DNA of 64,000 nt, taken from contig NZ_QLIX01000016.1 in NCBI RefSeq assembly GCF_003258945.1, forward strand, positions 1 through 64,000, in the 5' to 3' direction. Source of the stretch: Roseicella frigidaeris. GTDB lineage: Bacteria; Pseudomonadota; Alphaproteobacteria; Acetobacterales; Acetobacteraceae. The notes under the pieces are model-generated. The model ran no database searches. It had not been told where the DNA came from and saw nothing but the letters and a program-made list of their open reading frames with translations. Position numbers and translations under genes: made by a program. Positions 1 through 7,645 of the stretch are shown here, piece by piece. The stretch's first letter is position 1. The number at the start of each line of letters is the position of its first letter.

Positions 1-40
1 TGACCGCCCTGGCCGGGCCGCGGCCCGGCCAGGGCGGTCA
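1..40. repeat. Perfect 40-bp palindrome (terminator-like)
   Basis: The first 20 bases are the exact reverse complement of the next 20, giving uninterrupted 20-bp arms centred on CCGCGG. Each end reads TGA outward. It could fold as a very stable hairpin and act as a bidirectional terminator. It sits next to IS-end-like repeats, so it could also belong to a mobile element whose remainder lies left of the window. The palindrome is seen directly; the role is inferred. Confidence 0.7.
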
Positions 41-110
41 GAAGCGGCAGGTGGGCCAGAATTCGTCAGCACTGGTGGGCCAACATTCATGGACACAGCC
101 AATGCGGAAG
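41..110. mobile_element. Possible IS21-type end remnant
   Basis: Two spaced copies of GGTGGGCCA followed by A/G-rich and ATTC bases occur around 50-64 and 74-88. Repeated transposase-binding copies ending in TTC-like bases are typical of IS21-family termini. No istA or istB coding sequence is visible inside the window, so an element, if real, lies to the left or is a relic. Family assignment is weak. Confidence 0.3.
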
Positions 111-384
111 CCGTCCTTGCGTCGCGCCGTCATCGGATAACTCGCTTTAATGCGAGTGCGACGCAATCGCAACACTTGGTTACAAGGCGATGCCGGCGGC
201 GATGGAACGGGTCGATCGACGGCGGTGCCGGCCGGCGCCCTGGCGTGCCGCCGGCCGCGCCTTGCCAACCGGACCCCGGAAAGCGGATGCGGGAAGACGG
301 CCTACAGGGACCGCCTGGCAGGATTCGCGGGGCGAGGCCAGGCACCGGCATCCGCCATGGCGGATGCCGGTCCCCGGCGAGGGG
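111..384. other. Gene-free stretch with a Fur/Irr-like motif
   Basis: No convincing gene is seen here. Reading frames on both strands are proline/arginine-rich shadows typical of GC-rich noncoding DNA. The only notable object is the motif at 148-172, listed separately. The stretch separates the IS-like end from the 3' end of the carbonic-anhydrase-like gene on the minus strand. Around 345-368 it also contains a short inverted repeat (GGCATCCGCCATGG and its complement) that may serve as that gene's terminator. Confidence 0.4.
148..172. promoter_or_regulatory. Orphan Fur/Irr-like box
   Basis: The sequence holds two direct TGCGA hexamer-like units (TGCGAG, TGCGAC) followed by the inverted unit TCGCA. 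This resembles the TGCGA-based iron boxes seen upstream of TonB-dependent receptor genes in Alphaproteobacteria. No iron-uptake gene follows on either strand within the window. If functional, it has been separated from its gene, perhaps by the IS-like junction at 41-110. Motif resemblance is by eye only. Confidence 0.25.
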
Positions 385-915
385 TCAGCCCACCACCCGC
401 AACCCGGCGGCGAAGGCCTGCCACTTCGCCACGTAATGCGCGGCGGAGCGGCGCAGCTCGGCCTCGATGCCGGGATCGAGGGTCCGCGCCAGCCTGGCCG
501 GGCTGCCGACGATGAGCGAGTAGTCGGGGAATTCCTTGCCCTCGGTCACCAGCGCATTGGCGCCGACGATGCAGAAGCGGCCGATCCGCGCCCGGTTCAG
601 CACCGTCGCCCCCATGCCGATCAGCGAGCAATCGCCGACCGTGCAGCCATGCAGGATGGCATGGTGGCCGACCGTCACCTCCGCGCCCACGGTCAGCGGC
701 GTCCCGGCATCGGAATGCAGCATCACCCCCTCCTGGATGTTGCTGCGGGCGCCGATCGTCATGGCGTCGTTGTCGCCGCGGATGACGGCGCCGAACCAGA
801 CCCCGACATCCTCGCCGAGCGTCACCCGGCCGATGACATGGGCGTCCGGCGCCACCCAGTAGCGGCCTGGCGGCGGCAGGCGCGGCGCGACCTCGTTCAG
901 GGCGTAGACGGGCAT
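385..915 (-). CDS. Gamma-carbonic anhydrase-like hexapeptide protein
   Basis: This 176-residue protein has the left-handed beta-helix hexapeptide pattern of the gamma-carbonic anhydrase/YrdA family. The fold is usually a trimer binding zinc at subunit interfaces. Three histidines fit the metal site: His67 (MLHSD), His84 (VGHHA) and His89 (ILHGC). RGDND at 46-50 is the family's conserved segment. The start was set at the ATG preceding PVYAL, because upstream frame extension is low-complexity. The catalytic glutamates of archaeal Cam are not obvious, so enzymatic activity is uncertain; many family members bind metal without known activity. The DUF2934 gene lies 59 bp upstream on the same strand. 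Confidence 0.88.
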   Translation of the reverse strand: MPVYALNEVAPRLPPPGRYWVAPDAHVIGRVTLGEDVGVWFGAVIRGDNDAMTIGARSNIQEGVMLHSDAGTPLTVGAEVTVGHHAILHGCTVGDCSLIGMGATVLNRARIGRFCIVGANALVTEGKEFPDYSLIVGSPARLARTLDPGIEAELRRSAAHYVAKWQAFAAGLRVVG

Positions 916-974
916 GCGGCGTCCTCCTCGGGATCCGTCATAGAACCCTTCGCCCGGCCGCGGAAACCGCCGCC

Positions 975-1196
975 TCAGCCGCGGCCGATGCCGGTCTGCG
1001 GCGTGTTGCCCGGCGGGTCGCTGGCCGGGAAGCTCTCGCGGCCCATCTCGTCGAGCTCGGCCTCGCTCTCCGCCTCGAGGCGGCTGGCCAGCGCCCAATG
1101 CGCCTCGGCCCGCCCCTCCGGCCGGCCCTCCGCCTCCCAGAGGTGATAGGCCCGCTCGCGGATGCGGTCCTCCATCAGGCGTCGAATGATGGCCAT
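975..1196 (-). CDS. DUF2934 domain protein
   Basis: A 73-residue protein whose N-terminal half carries the DUF2934 signature (RIRERAYHLWEAEGRPEG, residues 12-29, then a conserved HW). Proteins of this family are small, have no assigned function, and are common in Rhizobiales and Acetobacteraceae, often near stress genes. The C-terminal tail is acidic then glycine-rich and probably disordered. An AG-rich stretch (AGGAGGAGGG read on the minus strand) precedes the ATG and supports this start. The protein is too short for further prediction. Confidence 0.85.
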   Translation of the reverse strand: MAIIRRLMEDRIRERAYHLWEAEGRPEGRAEAHWALASRLEAESEAELDEMGRESFPASDPPGNTPQTGIGRG

Positions 1197-1532
1197 GCTG
1201 CCCTCCTCCTGTTCCCCCCTTCGACGCCGCGCCGGTGCCGGGCGTTCCGGCCGGCGTGATCAACCGCCCGCCAGCGCCGGTGCCGGGCAGCGGTAGCAGC
1301 AGTGCCGTCGCCGGCGCGTTCAGCCCCATGGCGACCGGGGTGGTGACCGAGCGCGGGGGGCGAGGGAGGCGGCGACCTCCGGCGCCGAGTTGGGCGCCGG
1401 GCCGGGGCCCCCAAGCCGGGCGCTGCACGGGCCCCGGTGTCCAGCGATGCCGGTTGGCGATAGGCTGCGGGCCTGACTCCGGCTGGCCGCCGCGCCCGGC
1501 CCGGCAAGGAACGACACGGAAGGAGCAACGCC
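1197..1532. other. 336-bp intergenic region, no gene seen
   Basis: Divergent spacer between the DUF2934 gene (leftward) and the dioxygenase gene (rightward). The open frames crossing it are proline/arginine-rich shadows. A purine-rich Shine-Dalgarno (GGAAGGAGC) lies just before the dioxygenase ATG at 1533. No clear -35/-10 pair or riboswitch could be recognised. Confidence 0.5.
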
Positions 1533-2411
1533 ATGTCCTCGCTCAGCGCCTTCAACGGTCCGCGCATCCGGGCCCGGCACGAGGCCGGCCAGCCCTACGA
1601 GACCATCCGCATCGACCGCCTGACCCCGCTGATCGGCGCCGAGATCGGCGGCGTCGACCTGGCCGCGCCGACCAACCATCAGATGGAGGAGATCCACCGG
1701 GCGTTGGCCGAGCACCTGGTCATCTTCTTCCGCGACCAGCGGATGACGCAGCGGCAGCATCTCGATTTCGGCCGGACATTCGGCGAGCTGCACCTGCACC
1801 CGGCGGCGCCGCACGAGCCGGGGCATCCGGAGCTGATGGTCATCAAGGCCGACGAGAATTCGGTCCGCGCCAATGGCGAGGGCTGGCATTCCGACGTCTC
1901 CTGCGACGAATACCCGCCGATGGGCAGCATCCTCTACATCCGCGAATGCCCGCCCGCCGGCGGCGACACGCTCTTCGCCAGCATGTATGCGGCCTATGAC
2001 GCGCTGTCCGACCGGATGAAGGCCTATCTGGAGGGCCTCGCCGCCGAGCATAGCGGCGAGCATGTCTATCGCGGCATGTTCGCCAGGGAGGGCGTGGCCG
2101 ACAAGCCGAGCTACCCGAAGGCGGTGCATCCGGTGGTGCGGACGCATCCGGTGACGGGGCGGAAGGCGCTCTACGTGAACCGCGGCTTCACGACGCATAT
2201 CCTCGGCATCCCGCGCGACGAGAGCGACGGCATCCTCGCCTATCTCTACCAGCACATGGAGAACCCGCTGTTCCAGTGCCGCTTCCGCTGGCAGCCGAAC
2301 TCGGTCGCCTTCTGGGACAACCGCTGCGCCCAGCACCGGGCGATGTGGGACTACTGGCCGCACCGGCGCTACGGCAACCGGGTGACGGTCAAGGGCGAGC
2401 GGCCGGTCTGA
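1533..2411 (+). CDS. TauD/TfdA-family 2-oxoglutarate dioxygenase
   Basis: A 292-residue non-heme Fe(II)/2-oxoglutarate dioxygenase. The facial triad is visible as His119-x-Asp121 (WHSD) and a distal His268 (AQHRA). The 2-oxoglutarate-binding Arg is probably in the RRYGNR segment (278-283). The family hydroxylates sulfonates, aryloxyacetates and related carboxylates; taurine or an alkyl sulfonate is one possibility, but the substrate cannot be read from the sequence. Length is normal. The start is supported by GGAAGGAGC about 7 nt upstream. coaBC begins 10 bp after its stop, so the two could be cotranscribed. Confidence 0.9.
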   Translation: MSSLSAFNGPRIRARHEAGQPYETIRIDRLTPLIGAEIGGVDLAAPTNHQMEEIHRALAEHLVIFFRDQRMTQRQHLDFGRTFGELHLHPAAPHEPGHPELMVIKADENSVRANGEGWHSDVSCDEYPPMGSILYIRECPPAGGDTLFASMYAAYDALSDRMKAYLEGLAAEHSGEHVYRGMFAREGVADKPSYPKAVHPVVRTHPVTGRKALYVNRGFTTHILGIPRDESDGILAYLYQHMENPLFQCRFRWQPNSVAFWDNRCAQHRAMWDYWPHRRYGNRVTVKGERPV

Positions 2412-2421
2412 TCGCGCGCCG

Positions 2422-3609
2422 ATGCTGACCGACCGCCGCATCCTGCTCGTCGTCTCGGGCAGCATCGCCGCCTACAAGGCGCTCGAGCTGGTGCGCCTGC
2501 TGCGCAAGGCGGGCGCCTCGGTGACCGCCATCCTCACCGCCGGCGGCGCCCGCTTCGTGACAAAGGAGGCGCTGGCCGGCCTCACCGGGCAGCGGGTGCA
2601 TGACGATCTCTGGGCCGCCGAGGCGGAGATCGGCCATATCCGCCTGGCGCGGCTGCCCGACCTCGTCCTGGTGGCGCCCGCCTCGGCCGACCTGCTGGCG
2701 CGGATGGCGCAGGGGCGGGCGGACGACCTCGCGGCCACCGTGCTGCTGGCGACGCGCGCGCCCGTCCTCGTCGCCCCGGCGATGAACCCGGCGATGTGGG
2801 AGCATCCGGCGACGCGGGACAACATGGCGCGGCTGGCCGCGCGCGGCGTGCGGGTGGTCGGCCCGGGGATGGGCGCCATGGCCGAGCCGGAGAGCGGGCC
2901 GGGGCGCCTCGCCGAGCCGGAGGAGATCCTCGCGGCCGTCGCGGCGCTGCTTCGGCCTGGCGCGCAGCCGCTTGCCGGGCGGCACGCGCTGGTCACCGCC
3001 GGGCCGACGCATGAGCCGATCGACCCCGTGCGCTACATCGCCAACCGCAGCAGCGGCCGGCAGGGCTATGCCATCGCCGCCGCGCTCGCCGCGCTCGGGG
3101 CCCGGGTGACGCTGGTGAGCGGCCCGACCGCGCTGCCCGACCCGCCGGGCCTGGTCACCCGCCGCGTCGAATCCGCGCGCGAGATGCTGGCCGCCTGCGA
3201 GGCGGCGCTGCCGGCCGAGATCGCCGTCATGGCGGCCGCCGTCGCCGACTGGCGGGTGGCGCGGGCGGCGGCGCAGAAGATGAAGAAGGCGCCGGGGGCC
3301 GGCGCGCCGGTGCTGGAGATGGCGCTGAACCCGGACATCCTGGCGACCATCGCGCATCACCCGCAGCGGCCGGGGCTGGTGGTGGGCTTCGCCGCCGAGA
3401 CCGAGCAGGTGGTGCAGCACGCAATCGAGAAGCGGCGGCGCAAGGGCTGCGACTGGATCGTCGCCAACGACGTCTCGGGCGAGGTGATGGGCGGGGCGCG
3501 CAACACCGTCCACATCGTCACCGCCGAGGGCGTCGAGGACTGGCCGGAGCTGCCGAAGGACGAGGTGGCGACGCGGCTCGCGGCGCGGATCGCCGCGGCG
3601 CTCGGCTGA
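2422..3609 (+). CDS. coaBC: Bifunctional CoaBC (coenzyme A synthesis)
   Basis: This 395-residue enzyme couples 4'-phosphopantothenate to cysteine and then decarboxylates the product, two successive cytosolic steps of coenzyme A synthesis. The N-terminal half is the FMN flavoprotein decarboxylase domain (VSGSIAAYKAL near residue 10; catalytic motif APAMNPAMW near 118-126). The C-terminal half is the CTP-dependent ligase domain, with THEPIDPVRYIANRSSG around residue 197 and the KKAP lysine motif near 290. Length matches the family. It is followed by solA-like and methyltransferase genes and then dut; coaBC and dut are commonly neighbours, so those two genes look inserted between them. Confidence 0.96.
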   Translation: MLTDRRILLVVSGSIAAYKALELVRLLRKAGASVTAILTAGGARFVTKEALAGLTGQRVHDDLWAAEAEIGHIRLARLPDLVLVAPASADLLARMAQGRADDLAATVLLATRAPVLVAPAMNPAMWEHPATRDNMARLAARGVRVVGPGMGAMAEPESGPGRLAEPEEILAAVAALLRPGAQPLAGRHALVTAGPTHEPIDPVRYIANRSSGRQGYAIAAALAALGARVTLVSGPTALPDPPGLVTRRVESAREMLAACEAALPAEIAVMAAAVADWRVARAAAQKMKKAPGAGAPVLEMALNPDILATIAHHPQRPGLVVGFAAETEQVVQHAIEKRRRKGCDWIVANDVSGEVMGGARNTVHIVTAEGVEDWPELPKDEVATRLAARIAAALG

Positions 3610-3633
3610 GCGGGCGGGCGAGGGGGGAGAGCC

Positions 3634-4800
3634 ATGGCCTATGACGTCATCATCATCGGCATCGGCGGCATGGGCAGCGCCGCGGCCTGGCAGCTCGCCC
3701 GGCGCGGCCAGCGCGTGCTCGGGATCGAGCGCTTCGACATCCCGCACGCCATGGGCTCCTCGCATGGCGTCACCCGCATCATCCGCCTGCCCTATTACGA
3801 GGACCCGGCCTATGTGCCGCTGCTCCGCCGCGCCTATGCGCTGTGGCGGGAGCTGGAGGCGGCGACCGGGGAGCGGGTGCTGCACACCCATGGCTCGCTC
3901 GATGGCGGGCCGGAGGAGGGCGAGGTCTTCCAGGGCGCGCTCGCCTCGGCCCGGCTGCACGGCCTGCCGCATGCGGTGCTGACCGGCGCCGAGGTGAACG
4001 AGCGGCATCCCGGCTACGCCCTGCCGCCCGGCCTGCGCTGCGTCTTCCAGCCCGAGGGCGGCTATGTGATGAGCGAGCGCGCCGTCGTCGCGCATGTCCG
4101 CGCCGCCCAGGCGGCGGGCGCCGAGATCCATGCCCGCGAGCGGGTGCTGGGCTGGGAGGCGCGACCGGGCGGCGAGGGCGTGGTCGTCACCACCGATCGC
4201 GCCCGCTACGAGGCCGGGCGGCTGGTGCTGGCCGCCGGCGCCTGGATGGCCGATCTGGCGCCGCTGCTGCAGGGCCTCGCCGTGCCGGAGCGGCAGGTGC
4301 TGGCCTGGCTGCAGCCGCAGGCGCCCGATCTCTTCACCCCGGAGCGCTTCCCGGTCTTCAACCTGGAAACGGAGGAGGGGCGCTATTACGGCTTCCCGGT
4401 GGTCGAGGTGCCGGGCTTCAAATTCGGCCGCTACCACCACCGGGGCGAGACCATGCCCGCCGAGTCCATGCGCCGCGAGGTGGATGCCGAGGACGAGGCG
4501 CTGCTGCGCGCCTTCGCGGCACGCTACTTCCCGCAGGGCACCGGCCCGACCATGGCGCTGCGCGCCTGCATCTTCACCAACACGCCGGACGAGCATTTCC
4601 TGCTCGACCACCATCCGGCGCATCCCCAGGTGGTGCTGGCCTCGCCCTGCTCCGGCCATGGCTACAAATTCTGCAGCGTGGTGGGGGAGGTGCTGGCGGA
4701 CCTCGCCACCGGCGACGGCAGCACCCGGCACGCGATCGATTTCCTGCGCCTCGGCCGGCTGCGGGGACAGGCGCCCGAGGGGCGTGCGCCACCGCATTGA
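3634..4800 (+). CDS. N-methyl-tryptophan/sarcosine oxidase-like FAD protein
   Basis: A 388-residue monomeric FAD oxidase of the MSOX/SolA/MTOX group, which oxidises N-methyl amino acids to the amine and formaldehyde with production of hydrogen peroxide. The FAD Rossmann motif is at the N-terminus (GIGGMGS, residues 9-15). HAMGSSHGVTRIIR follows with conserved His and Arg. Cys312 in RACIFTNTPDEHF corresponds to the cysteine that binds FAD covalently in this family, and SGHGYKF lies near the C-terminus. The start has GAGGGGGGAGAG upstream. The substrate is not determined; SolA-like N-methyl-tryptophan oxidase is the usual annotation. Confidence 0.88.
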   Translation: MAYDVIIIGIGGMGSAAAWQLARRGQRVLGIERFDIPHAMGSSHGVTRIIRLPYYEDPAYVPLLRRAYALWRELEAATGERVLHTHGSLDGGPEEGEVFQGALASARLHGLPHAVLTGAEVNERHPGYALPPGLRCVFQPEGGYVMSERAVVAHVRAAQAAGAEIHARERVLGWEARPGGEGVVVTTDRARYEAGRLVLAAGAWMADLAPLLQGLAVPERQVLAWLQPQAPDLFTPERFPVFNLETEEGRYYGFPVVEVPGFKFGRYHHRGETMPAESMRREVDAEDEALLRAFAARYFPQGTGPTMALRACIFTNTPDEHFLLDHHPAHPQVVLASPCSGHGYKFCSVVGEVLADLATGDGSTRHAIDFLRLGRLRGQAPEGRAPPH

Positions 4801-4856
4801 CCGGCCGGCCCGCCGGGGCGGAGCCTGCCGCCGGCAGCGTGGAAGGGCGAGGGCGG

Positions 4857-5672
4857 ATGACCGACGACCCGGCCGGCTTCACCGGCAGCATCCCCGAGCA
4901 GTACGACCGCGGCCTGGGCCCGTGCCTCTTCGCCGACTATGCCGAGCTGCTGGCGCAGCGCGTCGCCGCGCTGCGGCCCCTGCGCGTGCTGGAGACGGCG
5001 GCCGGCACCGGCATCGTCACGCGCCGCCTGCGCGACCTGCTGCCGCCGGCGGCGCAGCTCATCGCCACCGACCTCCATCCGCCGATGCTCGCCCTGGCCG
5101 AGGGCAAATTCGGCGCGGCGGAGGCGGTGGCGTTCCAGCCGGCCGACGCCATGGCGCTGCCCTTCCCGGACGGCGCCTTCGACGTGCTCGCCTGCCAGTT
5201 CGGGGTCATGTTCTTCCCCGACAGGCCCGCCGCCTTCCGCGAGGCGCGGCGGGTGCTGACGCAGGGCGGACGGTACCTGTTCAGCGTCTGGGACGGGCTC
5301 GGGCAGAATGCCTATGGCCGCATCGCCGATGCCGTGGCGGGCGCCCTCTTCCCGGCCGACCCGCCGGCCTTCTTCGCCGTGCCGCATGGCTACCACCGCA
5401 TCGACCCGATCCGGGAGGCGTTGCAGGCGGCCGGCTTCGGCGGGCTGCGGATCGACATCCTGCCGCGGGAGGTGGCGATTCCCGATCTCGCCGGCTTCGC
5501 CCGGGCGGTGGTCTTCGGCACCCCCTTCCTCGGCCTGATCCGCGCGCGCGGCGGCGAGCCGGAGCGAGTGATGGACGCCGTGCTGGCTGGGTTCCGCGCG
5601 GAATTCGGGCCGGAGCCGGCCCGCATGCGGCTGCAGGCCATCCTGTTCGAGGCGGACTGCGCCGGGGCTTGA
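4857..5672 (+). CDS. SAM-dependent class I methyltransferase
   Basis: A 271-residue protein with the UbiE/Methyltransf_11 fold. Motif I is VLETAAGTGIVTRRL (about residues 43-57). An acidic residue that contacts SAM follows (ATDLHP), and LPFPDGAFD is the typical post-II segment. The methyl acceptor is unknown. The ATG at 4857 was chosen because it follows GGAAGGGCGAGG at suitable distance and begins the conserved region; a longer in-frame extension overlaps the preceding oxidase and is compositionally a shadow. It lies between the solA-like gene and dut on the same strand, probably in one operon. Confidence 0.88.
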   Translation: MTDDPAGFTGSIPEQYDRGLGPCLFADYAELLAQRVAALRPLRVLETAAGTGIVTRRLRDLLPPAAQLIATDLHPPMLALAEGKFGAAEAVAFQPADAMALPFPDGAFDVLACQFGVMFFPDRPAAFREARRVLTQGGRYLFSVWDGLGQNAYGRIADAVAGALFPADPPAFFAVPHGYHRIDPIREALQAAGFGGLRIDILPREVAIPDLAGFARAVVFGTPFLGLIRARGGEPERVMDAVLAGFRAEFGPEPARMRLQAILFEADCAGA

Positions 5673-5724
5673 CCGGCGCCGCGATTCCGGGCGCAACGCC
5701 TGCCGGAGCAGGGAAGGGGCGGCG

Positions 5725-6192
5725 ATGCCGGCGGTCGAGCTGAAGATCCTGGACGAGCGGCTGCGCGGCTGGGGGCTGCCGCGCTATCAATCCGCCATGG
5801 CGGCGGCGATCGACCTGCATGCCTGCCTCGAGGCGCCGGTCGAGCTCGCCCCCGGCGCGCCGCCGGCGCTGATCTCGGCCGGCTTCGCCCTGCACATGGC
5901 CGATCCCGGCCTCGCCGCGCTGGTGCTGCCGCGCTCCGGCCTGGGGCACCGGCAGGGGCTGGTGATGGGCAACCTCGTCGGGCTGATCGACCCCGACTAT
6001 ACCGGCCCCATCATGGTCAGCGCCTGGAACCGCAACGGGCCGGGCACGCCGCCGATCCGCCTCGCCCCCGGCGACCGCTTCGCGCAGCTTCTCTTCGTGC
6101 CGGTGCTGCGGCCGGATTTCGCGGTGGTGGAGGAGTTCACCGCCCCCTCCGAGCGCGGCGCCGGCGGCTTCGGCTCGACCGGGCACCGGTAG
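5725..6192 (+). CDS. dut: Deoxyuridine triphosphatase
   Basis: A 155-residue trimeric dUTPase that hydrolyses dUTP to dUMP and pyrophosphate, keeping uracil out of DNA and supplying the dTMP pathway. Motifs 2 (PRSGLG, near residue 71), 3 (GLIDPDYTG, near 88), 4 (RFAQLLFVP) and 5 (RGAGGFGSTG at the C-terminus) are all present. Motif 1 is slightly unusual: the common AGxDL is replaced by a longer alanine-rich SAMAAAIDLHA, although the Asp-Leu is kept. Length is normal. AGGGAAGGGG precedes the ATG. A family A hairpin repeat begins 11 bp after its stop. Confidence 0.95.
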   Translation: MPAVELKILDERLRGWGLPRYQSAMAAAIDLHACLEAPVELAPGAPPALISAGFALHMADPGLAALVLPRSGLGHRQGLVMGNLVGLIDPDYTGPIMVSAWNRNGPGTPPIRLAPGDRFAQLLFVPVLRPDFAVVEEFTAPSERGAGGFGSTGHR

Positions 6193-6202
6193 CGCCCGTC
6201 GG

Positions 6203-6312
6203 CTGATACCGGCGTGCACATGGTTTCTCCCCACGGCCCGCAGGGCCGAGCGCCCGAACGGGCGCCGCCGCACGTGCGGCGAAGCCAAGCGAACCGGAGG
6301 TTTGCGCCCGGC
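6203..6312 (+). repeat. Hairpin repeat family A, copy 1
   Basis: About 110 bp beginning CTGATACC and ending GCGCCCGG, composed of three GC-rich inverted repeats (GGCCCGCAGGGCC; GCGCCCGAACGGGCGC; GCCGCACGTGCGGC). The same order of elements recurs near 50.2 kb on the other strand and, in part, near 17.2 and 30.3 kb. It lies just after dut and upstream of the moeB-like gene. Possible roles are transcription termination, mRNA stabilisation or a REP-like transposition substrate. Confidence 0.8.
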
Positions 6313-6351
6313 GATTGAGGGGCAGGAAGGTGAAACCTTCCTGCGCTCCGT

Positions 6352-7200
6352 ATGAGACCCCATATCGTTGCCATGGACCTCGATTTCACCGAAGCCGAGC
6401 TGCAACGCTATTCGCGGCACATCCTGCTGCAGGATGTCGGCGCCATCGGCCAGGCGAAGCTGCGCGCCGCGCGGGTGCTGATCATCGGCGCCGGCGGGCT
6501 CGGCGCGCCGCTCGCCCTCTACCTCGCCGCGGCCGGCATCGGCACGCTCGGCCTCGTCGACCACGACGCGCTGGAGCTGTCCAACCTGCAACGGCAGGTG
6601 ATCCACAGCACCGCCCGGCTCGGCCGCAACAAGGCCGAGAGCGCCGCCGAGACGCTGGCGGGGCTCAACCCCGAGGTGCGGGTGGAGGTGCATGCGACCC
6701 GCCTCGACGCCGATACGGCGCGGGACCTGATCCCGCGCTACGACATCGTCTGCGACGGCACCGACAATTTCGAGACCCGCTTCCTGCTCGGCGATGCCTG
6801 CCACCTGCTCGGCCGGCCCTTGGTCTCGGCGGCGGTGCTGCGCTTCGAGGGGCAGCTCTCCACTTACAAGTCGCATCTCGGCCCGCCCTTCCCCTGCCAG
6901 CGCTGCCTGCATCCGGAGCCGCCGCCGCCCGGGCTGGTGCCGAGCTGCTCCGAGGCCGGGGTGCTCGGCGCCGTCACCGGCGTGATGGGCAGCTTGCAGG
7001 CGACCGAGGTGCTGAAGGAGATCCTCGGCATCGGCGAGGGCATGGCCGGGCGGCTGCTGCTCTGGGATGCGCTCGACATGCGCTTCCGCACGGTGCGGTT
7101 GCGGCGCGACCCGGGCTGCGCGCTCTGCGGCGAGGCGGCCACGATTCGCGACCTCTCGGCGCATCGCGCGGCGGCGCCGCTCGCCTGCAGCCTGGCCTGA
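6352..7200 (+). CDS. moeB: MoeB/ThiF/HesA-family adenylyltransferase
   Basis: A 282-residue E1-like enzyme that adenylates the C-terminal glycine of a ubiquitin-like sulfur carrier (MoaD or ThiS) for molybdopterin or thiamine sulfur transfer. SRHILLQDVG near the N-terminus, the nucleotide-binding IIGAGGLGAP and the catalytic CDGTDNFETR match the family. Two CxxC pairs (CQRC and CALC) form the structural zinc site. An alternative start, Met8 at 6373 (MDLDFTEAEL), fits family N-termini better. It is followed 6 bp later by a DsrE-family gene, consistent with a sulfur-relay role. Confidence 0.9.
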   Translation: MRPHIVAMDLDFTEAELQRYSRHILLQDVGAIGQAKLRAARVLIIGAGGLGAPLALYLAAAGIGTLGLVDHDALELSNLQRQVIHSTARLGRNKAESAAETLAGLNPEVRVEVHATRLDADTARDLIPRYDIVCDGTDNFETRFLLGDACHLLGRPLVSAAVLRFEGQLSTYKSHLGPPFPCQRCLHPEPPPPGLVPSCSEAGVLGAVTGVMGSLQATEVLKEILGIGEGMAGRLLLWDALDMRFRTVRLRRDPGCALCGEAATIRDLSAHRAAAPLACSLA

Positions 7201-7206
7201 CCGCGC

Positions 7207-7590
7207 ATGGCCGGGAAGGCGCCGCCGCTCGGCATCCTGCTGCTCTCGGGCGGGCATGAGCGGGCGCATTACGCGCTGGTGCTGGCCACCGGCGCGGCGG
7301 CGCTCGGGCGCGCGGTGACGCTGTTCGCCAGCAATGCCGGCTGCCGCCTCTTCCTCGCCGCGGCGCCGCTGCCGCAGGAGCCGCGCGAGGCGCTGCTGGC
7401 GGCCCGCGGCGTCGCCGGCATCGCCGAGCTGCTGGCCGCCGCCGAGGAGCTCGGCATCCGCCGCATCGCCTGCGAGGCCGGGCTGCGCGCCGAGGCCATC
7501 CCGCCCGAGGCCTTGCAGCCCGGGGTGGAGGTGGCGGGCGTCGTCACCTTGCTCGCCGCCATCGGCGAGGGGCAGATCGTGACCCTCTGA
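7207..7590 (+). CDS. DsrE/DsrF-like sulfur-relay protein
   Basis: A 127-residue DsrE-fold protein: the N-terminal strand ILLLSGGHERAHYALVLATGAAALG and the following VTLFASNAGCRLF match the family. Cys46 (NAGCRLF) and the cysteine in RRIACEAGLRA are candidate sulfur carriers; the second sits where DsrE and TusD carry the active cysteine. It begins 6 bp after the moeB-like gene, so the two are probably cotranscribed and may act in the same sulfur-transfer route. Exact partner and substrate are unknown. Confidence 0.8.
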   Translation: MAGKAPPLGILLLSGGHERAHYALVLATGAAALGRAVTLFASNAGCRLFLAAAPLPQEPREALLAARGVAGIAELLAAAEELGIRRIACEAGLRAEAIPPEALQPGVEVAGVVTLLAAIGEGQIVTL

Positions 7591-7645
7591 CGGCCCGCCG
7601 GGCGCGTCACGTGGCTGAAGATCACCGGATGGTGAAGGGTCCTGC

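Noticed and set aside
2389-4797. 802-residue minus-strand ORF across coaBC and the oxidase
   Set aside because: His/Arg/Gly-rich low-complexity translation typical of the antisense of GC-rich genes; the plus-strand genes have clear motifs.
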